NCBI GenBank assembly: GCA_035454085.1
Contig: DAOTEJ010000025.1
Span: 1-31,772 of the forward strand
DNA from: DAOTEJ01 sp035454085
GTDB lineage: Bacteria > Pseudomonadota > Gammaproteobacteria > Burkholderiales > Burkholderiaceae_F
Direction: 5' to 3'
Length of the DNA stretch: 31,772 nt
Shown here in pieces: positions 6,284 to 14,665 of this stretch. The position numbers and the translations under genes were made by a program. The notes beneath the pieces were generated by a model that did no database searches, was not told the origin of the DNA, and saw nothing but the letters and a program-made list of their open reading frames with translations. Numbering within the stretch: position 1 is the first letter of the stretch; every line of letters starts with the position of its first letter.

Positions 6284-6897
6284 GCGCGCGACAGGGCGAT
6301 CACCGCCGCGCGGGCGCGCGACAGGAAGCCCTCCTTGCTCTCGCCCTCGGCCATCTGGACCGGCTTGCCGAAGCGCACCGAGCACATCGTCGGCACCGGC
6401 AGCAGTTCGCCCTTGGGCATGCTGCGATGCAGGTTCTCGAGGTACACCGGCACCAGTTCCACGCTCGGGAACTCGCGCCCTAGGTGATACAGGCCGCTCT
6501 TGAACGGTCCCGGCAGCGCCTGGGCGCTGCGCGTGCCTTCAGGGAAGATGATCAGCGAGAAGCCGCTGCTCAGCGCATCGCGCAGCGGGTCGAGCGGATC
6601 GTGGCTCGGATCGTCGCGGTTGCGGTCGATCAGCACGACGTTGAGTTCGTCGATCGCGATGCGGCGCTTGAGCGCGCCCTTGTCCCAGTAGTCCTTGGCG
6701 GCCACCGGGCGCGTGTTGGCGCGCAGCGCGCGCGGCAGCGCGGCCCACAGCACCACCGTGTCCATGTGGCTGGTGTGGTTCGCGAAGTAGATGCGCTGGG
6801 TGGCCGCCGGCGCGCAGCCGATCCACTGCGGATACGCGCCCACCAGCAGGCGCGTCAGCCAGACGATGGGGGTGAGGAGCTTGAAGGAGTCGAACAA
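6280..6897 (-). CDS. PlsC-like lysophospholipid acyltransferase
   Basis: The 205-residue protein has the PlsC acyltransferase motifs. The catalytic HX4D is in NHTSHMD and the glycerol-phosphate site is FPEGTRS, with LVPVYLENL further on. Enzymes of the family acylate 1-acyl-glycerol-3-phosphate or related lysolipids at the inner membrane. No ATG fits the N-terminus, because the first internal Met lies inside motif I. The frame is therefore read from a TTG at 6897 (MFDSFKLLTPIVW), with a hydrophobic N-terminal segment after it; the start is uncertain. Its stop codon overlaps the start of the CdsA-like gene. Together the pair would make phosphatidate and then activate it, but the true substrate is not shown. 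Confidence 0.87.
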   Translation of the reverse strand: MFDSFKLLTPIVWLTRLLVGAYPQWIGCAPAATQRIYFANHTSHMDTVVLWAALPRALRANTRPVAAKDYWDKGALKRRIAIDELNVVLIDRNRDDPSHDPLDPLRDALSSGFSLIIFPEGTRSAQALPGPFKSGLYHLGREFPSVELVPVYLENLHRSMPKGELLPVPTMCSVRFGKPVQMAEGESKEGFLSRARAAVIALSRA

Positions 6898-6998
6898 GGC
6901 AACGCCCGCGTGCCGCCGGCCGCGGGTCTCTTCTTGGATCTGCGCGGATTATGCCGCGGCCGCTGAGCGGCCCCGCGGCGCGGGGCCGCGATCGCCTG

Positions 6999-7817
6999 CT
7001 ACCAGGTGAAGCGCGCGCCCAGCATCGGGCCGTTGAAGCTCATGGTCTGGACGGCATTGCCCGACTTGAAGTCGTAGTCGATGTAGCGCCAGGCCACGCC
7101 GACCTCGCCCCACTTGAAGTCGTAGCCCAGGCCCAGCATGGCCTGCCAGGTGAACTTGGAGTTGCCCGCGCCGATGTCCACGTAATAGGGCACGACCCAC
7201 TGGAGCGCGTCGCCCATGCGGTAGCGCCCGTTGACGCCGACGATCGCATCCCAGTTGGTCTTGCTCACCTCGCTGCGGCCCGCGGGGGCGATGAGGCCAT
7301 TGGGCGAAGGCGCGAGGAACTGCCAATCCAGGGTCTGGTCCACCGACAGCATGCGGGTACCGACCAGCACATTCGCCGTGTAGCTCGGTGCGTCGGCGAA
7401 GGTGTAGGTGCCCGCCAGCGTCCAGATCGTGGTCTTGGCGTCGAGCGAGAGCGAGGCCGGCACCGCAGTTGGCTGGCCACCGATGCGAAAGTCCGTCAGG
7501 CCGGTCTTGTCGCCGCCCACGTCGGAATAGAACACGTCCGTCCAGACGCCCCACACGCCCTTCTGGGCCGCGAAGCTGCCCATGAAGGCCATCTTGAGGT
7601 TGCTCACCAGGGTGTCGCCCGACACGTCGATGGTCGGACCGCCGCGCCCCGAGGGGAACTGCGTATCGGACTTGAGCGAAGGAAAGTAGCCGTAGACCGC
7701 TGCGGCAAAGCGCCACTCGTCGGCCTTGAGTTGGGCCTGCGCCAGCGTGCAGGTGGCGGCCAATGCCAGTGCGGCGGCGCCCCGCATCATTCGGCTGGAA
7801 CTCGGATCGAATGCCAT
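6999..7817 (-). CDS. Predicted outer-membrane beta-barrel protein
   Basis: The 272-residue protein starts with a signal peptide ending at LAQA, cleaved near residue 28. The rest is a run of amphipathic strands with many aromatic girdle residues, for example WRFAAAVYGYFPSL, WDAIVGVNGRYRM, WVVPYYVDIG, FTWQAMLGLGYDF and VGVAWRYIDYDF. It ends in GARFTW with a terminal aromatic residue, as expected for barrel insertion by the Bam complex. The ATG at 7817 has GGGAGA upstream. It resembles small OmpW/OprF-like or 'hypothetical outer membrane' barrels, but no specific family motif is recognised. No evident functional partner lies next to it. Confidence 0.78.
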   Translation of the reverse strand: MAFDPSSSRMMRGAAALALAATCTLAQAQLKADEWRFAAAVYGYFPSLKSDTQFPSGRGGPTIDVSGDTLVSNLKMAFMGSFAAQKGVWGVWTDVFYSDVGGDKTGLTDFRIGGQPTAVPASLSLDAKTTIWTLAGTYTFADAPSYTANVLVGTRMLSVDQTLDWQFLAPSPNGLIAPAGRSEVSKTNWDAIVGVNGRYRMGDALQWVVPYYVDIGAGNSKFTWQAMLGLGYDFKWGEVGVAWRYIDYDFKSGNAVQTMSFNGPMLGARFTW

Positions 7818-7961
7818 GTCGCTTGTCTCCCTGGTTGTTGGGTCCGGCTACCGCGTCGCCCGCAGCGTGCGCGCAGGCATTTTGCACCCGGGACGCGTCG
7901 GCGCGCATGCCCCGCGATCCGCGCCGGGGCACTGTCCGCCTATGCAAGTGCGGCGACGGCC

Positions 7962-9425
7962 CTAGCCGCCGGTGCCGCCGACCGTCAGGCCCTCGATGCG
8001 CAGCGTGGGCTGGCCCACACCCACCGGCACGCTCTGCCCGTCCTTGCCGCAGGTGCCGATGCCGCCGTCGAGCGCCATGTCGTCGCCGATCATGGTCACG
8101 CGGGTCAGCGCATCCGGGCCGTTGCCGATCAGGGTCGCGCCCTTGATCGGCGCGGTGATGCGGCCGTCCTCGATCAGGAAGGCCTCGGCCATGCTGAAGA
8201 CGAACTTGCCGTTGGTGATGTCGACCTGACCGCCGCCGAAGTTGCGTGCGTAGATGCCCTTTTTCACCGAGCGCACGATCTCCTCGGGGTCGTGGCCGCC
8301 GGCCAGCATGGTGGTATTGGTCATGCGCGGCATGGGCAGGTGCGCGAAGCTTTCGCGCCGGCCGTTGCCGGTGGTGGGCACCTTCATGAGTCGCGCGTTG
8401 AGCGAGTCCTGCAGGTAGCCGCGCAGGATGCCGTCCTCGATGAGCACGGTGCGCGACGTGGGGTTGCCCTCGTCGTCGATGCTGAGCGAGCCGCGGCGCT
8501 GCGCGAGCGTGCCGTCGTCCACCACCGTCACGCCGGGCGCGGCCACGCGCTCGCCCACGCGGCCCGCGAAGGCGCTCGAACCCTTGCGATTGAAGTCGCC
8601 TTCCAGTCCGTGACCCACCGCCTCGTGCAGCAGGATGCCCGGCCAGCCCGGCCCCAGCACCACGGGCATGATCCCCGCCGGGGCGGGGCGCGCCGCCAGG
8701 TTGGCGAGCGCCTGATCCACCGCCTGCTGCGCGTAGCCGGCGAGCCGCGCATCGTCGAAGTAGGCGAGGTCGTAGCGCCCGCCGCCACCGGCGTAGCCCT
8801 GCTCGCGCCGGCCGTGCTCCTCGACGATCACGCTGATCGACAGGCGCACCAGCGGGCGCACGTCGGCCGCGATCAGCCCGTCGCTGCGCGCCACCAGCAC
8901 GACGTCGTGTTCGGCGCCGATGTTGGCCATCACCTGCTTGACGCGCGCATCGCGCGCCCGCGCCATGCGCTCCAGCCGCTCGAGCAGCTTGACCTTGGCG
9001 GCTGCGTCGAGCGAGGCGAGCGGATCGTCCTGGCCGTAGAGCGCTGCCTGGGGGCGCGGGCTCATCGTCCCGGCCAGCTTGCGGCGGCCGCCGCCGGCCC
9101 GGGCGATCGAGCGCACCGAGCGGGCGGCCTCGAGCAGGGCCTCGAGCGAGATGTCGTCGGAGTAGGAGAACGCGGTCTTGTCGCCGATCACCGCGCGCAC
9201 GCCCACGCCCTGCTCGATGCCGAAGCTGCCGCTCTTGACGATGCCTTCCTCGAGCGCATACGACTCGCTGCGCGTGTACTGGAAGTACAGGTCGGCGTAG
9301 TCGGCGCGATGCTCGAAGATCGTGGCCAGCGCGCGGGCGAGCTGGGCCTCGTCGAGTCCGTAGGGTTCGAGCAGCAGCGCGCGGGCCGTGGCCAGGCGCA
9401 TGAGGGCGGGTTCGGTGGCGTTCAT
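7962..9425 (-). CDS. tldD: TldD metalloprotease
   Basis: The 487-residue protein is TldD, the zinc-protease subunit of the TldD/TldE heterodimer. The dimer trims unfolded or modified peptides and matures microcin B17 and CcdA in E. coli (family knowledge). The HExxxH zinc motif is H267-E268-A-V-G-H272 within LLHEAVGHGLEGDF. The third ligand Cys459 lies in GGIGTCGKDGQ near the C-terminus. N-terminal signature pieces SYALEEGIVKSGS and GVGVRAVIGDKTAFSYSD are intact and the length is normal. tldE/pmbA is not in the window. The gene is the last of the yhdP-nitrilase-tldD run, 63 bases after the nitrilase gene. Confidence 0.96.
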   Translation of the reverse strand: MNATEPALMRLATARALLLEPYGLDEAQLARALATIFEHRADYADLYFQYTRSESYALEEGIVKSGSFGIEQGVGVRAVIGDKTAFSYSDDISLEALLEAARSVRSIARAGGGRRKLAGTMSPRPQAALYGQDDPLASLDAAAKVKLLERLERMARARDARVKQVMANIGAEHDVVLVARSDGLIAADVRPLVRLSISVIVEEHGRREQGYAGGGGRYDLAYFDDARLAGYAQQAVDQALANLAARPAPAGIMPVVLGPGWPGILLHEAVGHGLEGDFNRKGSSAFAGRVGERVAAPGVTVVDDGTLAQRRGSLSIDDEGNPTSRTVLIEDGILRGYLQDSLNARLMKVPTTGNGRRESFAHLPMPRMTNTTMLAGGHDPEEIVRSVKKGIYARNFGGGQVDITNGKFVFSMAEAFLIEDGRITAPIKGATLIGNGPDALTRVTMIGDDMALDGGIGTCGKDGQSVPVGVGQPTLRIEGLTVGGTGG

Positions 9426-9488
9426 GCGGCCATTCTAGGGGAGTGCTCGCGCCGCTTGTCCCTGCCCGGGGCCGGGACTTGCCCGCGC

Positions 9489-10325
9489 CTAGAGCACGCG
9501 ATGGGCCAGGGCCGGCAGGCTGGCGCGCAGATCGGCGATGCGCTCAATCTCCACCTCGCCCAGCACCACGCCTTCGCCCTCGGCGCGCTCGGCCAGAACC
9601 TCGCCCCAGGGCTCGATCAGGCAGGAGTGGCCATAAGTGGCGCGGCCATTCTCGTGCACACCGCCCTGCGCGGGCGCGAGCACGTAGGCCAGGTTCTCGA
9701 TGGCGCGGGCGCGCAGCAGCGTCGTCCAGTGAGCTCGTCCGGTGGTGGCCGTGAAGGCCGCCGGCACGAGGATCAGGTGCGGCTCGCCCATCGCGCGGTA
9801 GAGCTCGGGGAAGCGCAGGTCGTAGCACACCGACAGGCCCACGCGCACTTCGGTGCCGCCGGCCAGGGCAATCGCGAAGCGACCCACCGAGCTGCCTGCC
9901 GTGATGGTGCGGCCCTCGTCGTAGCGCTCCGCGCCGCGGCTGAAGGCGAACAGATGGATCTTGTCGTAGCGCGCCACGCACCGGCCCTGCGGGTCGTAGA
10001 CCAGGGTGGTGTTGAGCACGCGGTCGGGCTCGGGCGCAGCCAGGGGGATCGTGCCCCCCGCGAGCCACACCCCGTGCCGGCTTGCCTGCGCGGCCAGGAA
10101 GTCCTGCAGCGGGCCGGCCCCTGCGGCCTCGCGGATCGCCACCTTGTCGCCGTCTTGCCGGCCCATCAGGCAGAAGTACTCGGGTAGCGCCACCAGTTGC
10201 GCGCCCGCGTCCGCGGCCTGCGCGATCAGCCGCGCCGCGGTGGCGAGGTTCTCGTCCACGCGGGTTCCCGAGACCATCTGGCAGGCGGCCACGCGCAGGC
10301 GTTGGGAGGTGGGCGAATCGTTCAT
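9489..10325 (-). CDS. Nitrilase-superfamily carbon-nitrogen hydrolase (Nit1/Nit2-like)
   Basis: The 278-residue protein has the complete nitrilase-superfamily triad: Glu49 in VALPEYF, Lys122 in RYDKIHLF and Cys167 in SVCYDLRFPELYR. NTTLVYDPQG and AIENLAYVLAPAQGG are typical of the Nit1/Nit2 branch, which removes the amide from deaminated glutathione or from omega-amides of 2-oxoglutaramate type. Substrate choice between the two cannot be made here. The ATG at 10325 overlaps the stop of yhdP (ATGA), so translation is coupled. The yhdP-nitrilase-tldD order is a familiar betaproteobacterial arrangement. Confidence 0.93.
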   Translation of the reverse strand: MNDSPTSQRLRVAACQMVSGTRVDENLATAARLIAQAADAGAQLVALPEYFCLMGRQDGDKVAIREAAGAGPLQDFLAAQASRHGVWLAGGTIPLAAPEPDRVLNTTLVYDPQGRCVARYDKIHLFAFSRGAERYDEGRTITAGSSVGRFAIALAGGTEVRVGLSVCYDLRFPELYRAMGEPHLILVPAAFTATTGRAHWTTLLRARAIENLAYVLAPAQGGVHENGRATYGHSCLIEPWGEVLAERAEGEGVVLGEVEIERIADLRASLPALAHRVL

Positions 10326-13300
10326 GGAGTGGTGGTCGGTGTCGCGCTCACGGGCGTGCGTTCGAGCTTGCGGATCTGCGGATCGGTCCAGCTGCCTTGC
10401 ACCTCGAACTCTACCGAGAAGAGCTTCGACAGCGGGTCCTTCAGCACCAGCTGGGCCACCAGGCTGCCCAGGCCCACGGCCGGGTTGACCACCGCCAGCG
10501 CGAGCGAGGCGGAGGTCGCGTTCACGTCGGGCAGCACGGCGAGCTTGAGATCCTGGGTCTCGTTGCGCAGGTTGATCGTGCCATCGAGCAGGACCGTGGC
10601 TGCGGGCCCGATCATGCGGAAGTTGCGCGTCGTGATCAGCCCGGAGTTGATCAGCGCGTCGGCGCGCACCGTGTCGAACGCGAAGCCGTCGGCGAAGGTG
10701 TCGCTGAAGTCCAGGGTCATGCGCCGCGCCAGGGTCTGCAAGGACAGCACCGACAGCAGCCGTGCCGCGCCGGGGTCGGCCTTGAGAAACTGCCCGCGAT
10801 CGATCTCGAGCTTGAGCCGGCCGTCGAGCGAGCCCAGGTCGAGGCCCAGCGGCGAACCCCGCCAGCCGATCTCGCCCTCCAGCTTCCCGGTTCCGGCGCG
10901 CAGTGCGTCGCGTATGCCCAGCCGATCGAGCAGCCCGCCGGCGTTGCGTGCGTCCAGGGTGAACGCCAGTCCCATGCGGCGTGCCCCGGCGCCACCCTCG
11001 GGCGCCCAGCGCCCCGTGGCGCTGAATCTTCCGTCGGGGTTGGTGATGAGCAGGCGCTGCAACTCCCAGACCGCCGCCTGCCCGCTGCCCAGATTGCGGG
11101 CGTCGACCTCCAGTCGGCCGAGCTTGCGGGCCCCCAGCTCGAATTCCTCGGCCACCAGTTCCACGGCGGGCAATTGCGCGGCGCTGGTCTCGCCCAGCGT
11201 GGCGGCCACCTCGTCGCGGCGGTTGTCGGGGATCGCCAGGCGGCTCAGGCGCGCGGTGAGGTGCGCCTCGGTGGCGCGCGCGCCGGTGCCGCGCGCCGGC
11301 CGCCAGGTCAGCGCCCCGCTCACGAGGTCGGACGCGAGGTTGGCGTTCCACAGGCCATCCGACATGTGGGTCGCTCCCAGCACCACGTTGCGGAAGAGCT
11401 TGCCGTCGAGCACCAGCTCGCGCGTGCGCAGGCTCACGCTGTCTGGCACAAACTGCTCGGGCGGGGCGGCCGCGCCCGGGCGAGCCGTGGCGGACGCGGC
11501 GGACTCGTAGATCGGTCGCCACGCGTCGAGGTCGATGCGCGGCAGCGCCAGGTTCACGCTCACGCCGTAGGTGGGCAGCGACGCCGCCTCGCCGACCGAC
11601 ACGGCGCTGCGCGTCACGCGATGACCCGTGGCCTCGCGCCGGCGTTCCAGCACCACGTCGACCAGGTTGCCCAGCGTGGCCTGCAAGGCGTCCGAGTCGC
11701 GGCCCTCGATCAGCGCCGGTCGACGCATCAGCGTGAGGGGCAAGGGCTCCGTCGCGGTCTTGCGCAGCGGTGCCGGCAGATTGAACGCGATGCCCACCAG
11801 ATCCGATTCGGCGCGAATCTCCAGCCCGGCGGGAGCGATCGTGATCGTCGTCCTGTGGGCCGCCTCGCCGCTGGCGCGCTCCAGCAAGCGCGACGCCGCG
11901 GGATGGTCGAGCGCAGTGGCCACGCCGGCGGGCGTGAAGCGCCCGCTGGTCACCAGGCTGATCACGCCGTCGGTGCCTGTGTCGGCGTCGAGGCGCAGCG
12001 GCCCGCCCAGGGCGTAGCCCGTGACGCCCGCAATGCGCAGGCTGCGCTCGGTGAAGCCGACCGGGCCGGTCAGTCGCGTCAGGGCCGGCACGCCCCCGGG
12101 CAAGAGCAGTTCATTGCCCTTCAGGTTGAGGCGTCCGACGACCCGCGTGGCCTCGCGCTTGGCGAGCGGGATGTCGAGTTGCAACTCCAGGCGCGCGTTG
12201 CCTCGCGCCTCCGCGCCCCCGAGGAAACCGCCCAGCCAGCCGCCGACCGGGCTCGCGTTGGTGAAGCGCACGAAGTCCGCCAGCGGTCCGCCGACCTCGC
12301 CGTCGACCTCCACCCGGGCGCTCGCGTCGAGGTGCTTGATGCGCGCTCGCGCGCCGGCGGAGCTCAGGCCAAACACCGTGAGCCGGCTGGCCTGAACCTC
12401 CAGGCCGTCGCGCTCGAACACGAGGCGGCCGCTGATGTCGCGCAACTCGGGCCACAGCGTGCCGACGGGCGCGAGCGCATCGGGCGTGGCGGCCTCTGCC
12501 GGCACGTAGTCGAGCACCACCTCGTCGACTCGCGCGCTTACCCGGAACTGGCCCTGCGCCGGGTCGGTCCAGGGGAACTGCGCCAGTGGGCCGCGCACCA
12601 CGAACTGGCCGTCGCTCGCCCGCCCCGCGCGCAGCGCACGCCTGAGCCAGTCGATGGTGCCGCGCCCGGCCGCGAGCGGCACGTAGCGGTGCGCCTCGCT
12701 TGCCCGGACACGCAGCACGCGGCCCGACAGATCGATCGTCCCGGCTCCCCCCGTGGCGCTCCAGCTGCCGGCGGCGCTGAGCTCAAGGTCCGGGTTGCGC
12801 AGCGTGAGCAGCTCGAGCTTCAGATCGAGCCGCTCGCGCATCGTCCAGCGCAGCACCGCGTCGACCGACTGGAACGGCAGGCGCGGCTCGGCGAACACTC
12901 CGGGAAAGTCGAGCACCGCGTCGCGGCTGGCCAGGCGTAGGACGCCGCCGGCGGCCGTGGCCTCGACACTGCCCGTGAGCCCCTCGAAGCCGGGCTGGCC
13001 CGGCGTGTCGGCGGCCGCATCGGCGGGTGCGGGCTGGGCGCGGGTGGCAAGCCCGGCGAAGTCGGACTTGAGCGTGTAGTCGCGCGCCTCGTCGAGCGGG
13101 CCGCGCCAGTCCGCGCGCAGGGTACGCAGCTGTCCGCGGGGCTCATGGCGCGTCAGCAGCGCACGCGCCGGCTGGGGCAGCGGCAGCCGCTCGGCGAGCG
13201 CGGCCAGGGCACCGAGGTCCAGGCTGCTTGCCTCGACCTCGGTGTGCATCGGCTTGCCTGCGCTGCCCGGCGTGCGTCGCACCGTCAGTTCGGCCGGGCC

Positions 13301-14464
13301 GAAGCTCAGTCCCTCGGTGGTGCGGAAGGACAGGCCGCTGGCCTCGAGCGAGTTCGTGCCGCCCGCGCGGCTGCTGCCCACCCGGCCGCTGAGGGTGGCG
13401 AGCTTGAGCGGCTCGAGTCCTGCCGCGAGGCGCACGTCCACGCCAACCAGGGCGAGGTCGACGCGGGTGCGGGTTGCCTGCAGGCGCTCGAAGTCCACCC
13501 AGGCGCGCGCCGCGCCCTCGCCGCGCGTGAGCGCGATCGGCAGATCGAGCAGGTGCACCAGTCGGGCCAGGTCTGCGTAGTCGAAGGCCGCATAGAGCTG
13601 GCCGCTCCACTGGCTGAAGTCCGCTCGCCGCTCGAAGGGCGTGCGGCTGATTCGGCCGCGCAGGTCCAGGGGCGCGGCGAGGTCTGCGGGGGGCGTGGCG
13701 CGCAGCCCAAAGCGCCAGCTGGTCAGGCCCGCGTCGAAGAGGAACTCGATGTCGCGCAGCACGAGTTCGCGCGGCGCCTCGGCCACGCGCAGGTCGCGCA
13801 GGTCGATCCTTGCCCCGGTCACGAGGATGCGGTCCTGGCCGAGCAGCCAGTCGAGCGCGCGCGAGTCTGCGGCCGGCGCGGCCGGATCGATGCGAAAGCC
13901 GCCGATCTCGATCACGCCGCCGGGCAGGCGCAGGATTTCCAGCTCGGGGGAGCGCAGCACGAGCTGCGCGAAGCTGGGACGCAGCTTCAGCAGGCTGGTC
14001 CACGACAGCGTGGCGTCGACCTCGGGAAGCTCGAGCGCCGTGCGGCCCGAGCGGTCGGCCACCCGCACCTCGAACAGAGCAAAGCGCGGGTTGAGCGCGT
14101 CCCAGCCGGCCTCGATGCGGCCGATGCGAACGGTGGCGCCGGTGGCCTGCGAGGCCAGCTGCTCCACGGTGGGTCGGTACTCGTCGATGCGCGGTGCGAC
14201 CCAATAGCGCAGCGCAAGCACGCAGGCGCAGAAGACGAAGTAGAGCAGGAGCAGGCCGATGAGCGCACCGCGCACGGCCGCGCGCGCGCCGCGCACCGCG
14301 CCCTGACCGTAGCGCCGCGCGAGGCCTGCCTCGCCGGTCTCGACGGCGTGCTCAACGGCGCGCTCGACCTCGGCCTCGATGCGCTCGACGCGTTCGAGCA
14401 TCGAGTGATGCGGCGGGGAGGGCGGATCTGGCGGAGTCGAGGGCCGCGGGCCGTTGTCTTGCAT
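10322..14464 (-). CDS. yhdP: YhdP family AsmA-like protein
   Basis: The gene encodes about 1380 residues, near the roughly 1270 of E. coli YhdP. After a proline-rich cytoplasmic tail one transmembrane segment (about residues 67-88, LIGLLLLYFVFCACVLAL) anchors a long periplasmic part. That part is rich in beta-strands, with repeating 'L-x-L-x-G-x-R' patterns, and ends in a DUF3971/AsmA-like region. It contains AGTGKLEGEIGWRG and the final NPAVGLGSLVAQLVLKDP. AsmA-like proteins form a hydrophobic groove that carries phospholipid from the inner to the outer membrane (family knowledge). The ATG at 14464 is chosen; one at 14401 would drop the proline tail. The frame upstream is only antisense to glnE. 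It is the first gene of the operon and divergent from glnE. Confidence 0.9.
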   Translation of the reverse strand: MQDNGPRPSTPPDPPSPPHHSMLERVERIEAEVERAVEHAVETGEAGLARRYGQGAVRGARAAVRGALIGLLLLYFVFCACVLALRYWVAPRIDEYRPTVEQLASQATGATVRIGRIEAGWDALNPRFALFEVRVADRSGRTALELPEVDATLSWTSLLKLRPSFAQLVLRSPELEILRLPGGVIEIGGFRIDPAAPAADSRALDWLLGQDRILVTGARIDLRDLRVAEAPRELVLRDIEFLFDAGLTSWRFGLRATPPADLAAPLDLRGRISRTPFERRADFSQWSGQLYAAFDYADLARLVHLLDLPIALTRGEGAARAWVDFERLQATRTRVDLALVGVDVRLAAGLEPLKLATLSGRVGSSRAGGTNSLEASGLSFRTTEGLSFGPAELTVRRTPGSAGKPMHTEVEASSLDLGALAALAERLPLPQPARALLTRHEPRGQLRTLRADWRGPLDEARDYTLKSDFAGLATRAQPAPADAAADTPGQPGFEGLTGSVEATAAGGVLRLASRDAVLDFPGVFAEPRLPFQSVDAVLRWTMRERLDLKLELLTLRNPDLELSAAGSWSATGGAGTIDLSGRVLRVRASEAHRYVPLAAGRGTIDWLRRALRAGRASDGQFVVRGPLAQFPWTDPAQGQFRVSARVDEVVLDYVPAEAATPDALAPVGTLWPELRDISGRLVFERDGLEVQASRLTVFGLSSAGARARIKHLDASARVEVDGEVGGPLADFVRFTNASPVGGWLGGFLGGAEARGNARLELQLDIPLAKREATRVVGRLNLKGNELLLPGGVPALTRLTGPVGFTERSLRIAGVTGYALGGPLRLDADTGTDGVISLVTSGRFTPAGVATALDHPAASRLLERASGEAAHRTTITIAPAGLEIRAESDLVGIAFNLPAPLRKTATEPLPLTLMRRPALIEGRDSDALQATLGNLVDVVLERRREATGHRVTRSAVSVGEAASLPTYGVSVNLALPRIDLDAWRPIYESAASATARPGAAAPPEQFVPDSVSLRTRELVLDGKLFRNVVLGATHMSDGLWNANLASDLVSGALTWRPARGTGARATEAHLTARLSRLAIPDNRRDEVAATLGETSAAQLPAVELVAEEFELGARKLGRLEVDARNLGSGQAAVWELQRLLITNPDGRFSATGRWAPEGGAGARRMGLAFTLDARNAGGLLDRLGIRDALRAGTGKLEGEIGWRGSPLGLDLGSLDGRLKLEIDRGQFLKADPGAARLLSVLSLQTLARRMTLDFSDTFADGFAFDTVRADALINSGLITTRNFRMIGPAATVLLDGTINLRNETQDLKLAVLPDVNATSASLALAVVNPAVGLGSLVAQLVLKDPLSKLFSVEFEVQGSWTDPQIRKLERTPVSATPTTTP

Positions 14465-14665
14465 CAAACGCGGTCCAAGCGGAAGAGAGGGCGACGGCGG
14501 CGGGGCGCACGGCTTCTTACAATGGCGCGAGCCCTCGAGCTCGGGATCAGGCGCATCAGACGCGTGCGCCCGAAACCGGCAGGGCACTCTAGCACAGGGC
14601 GGGTGTCGGACAGGCGTGCCTTGCAGGGCCGCAGGAACGTGCCCGCGCACCACGGACTGCACGCC

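Noticed and set aside
6951..10187. Plus-strand open frame of 1078 codons
   Set aside because: It runs antisense to the outer-membrane barrel, tldD and nitrilase genes, all of which have clear motifs; its composition is that of a shadow frame.
10082..12940. Plus-strand open frame of 952 codons
   Set aside because: Antisense to yhdP and the nitrilase gene, without domains or a ribosome-binding site; caused by high GC.
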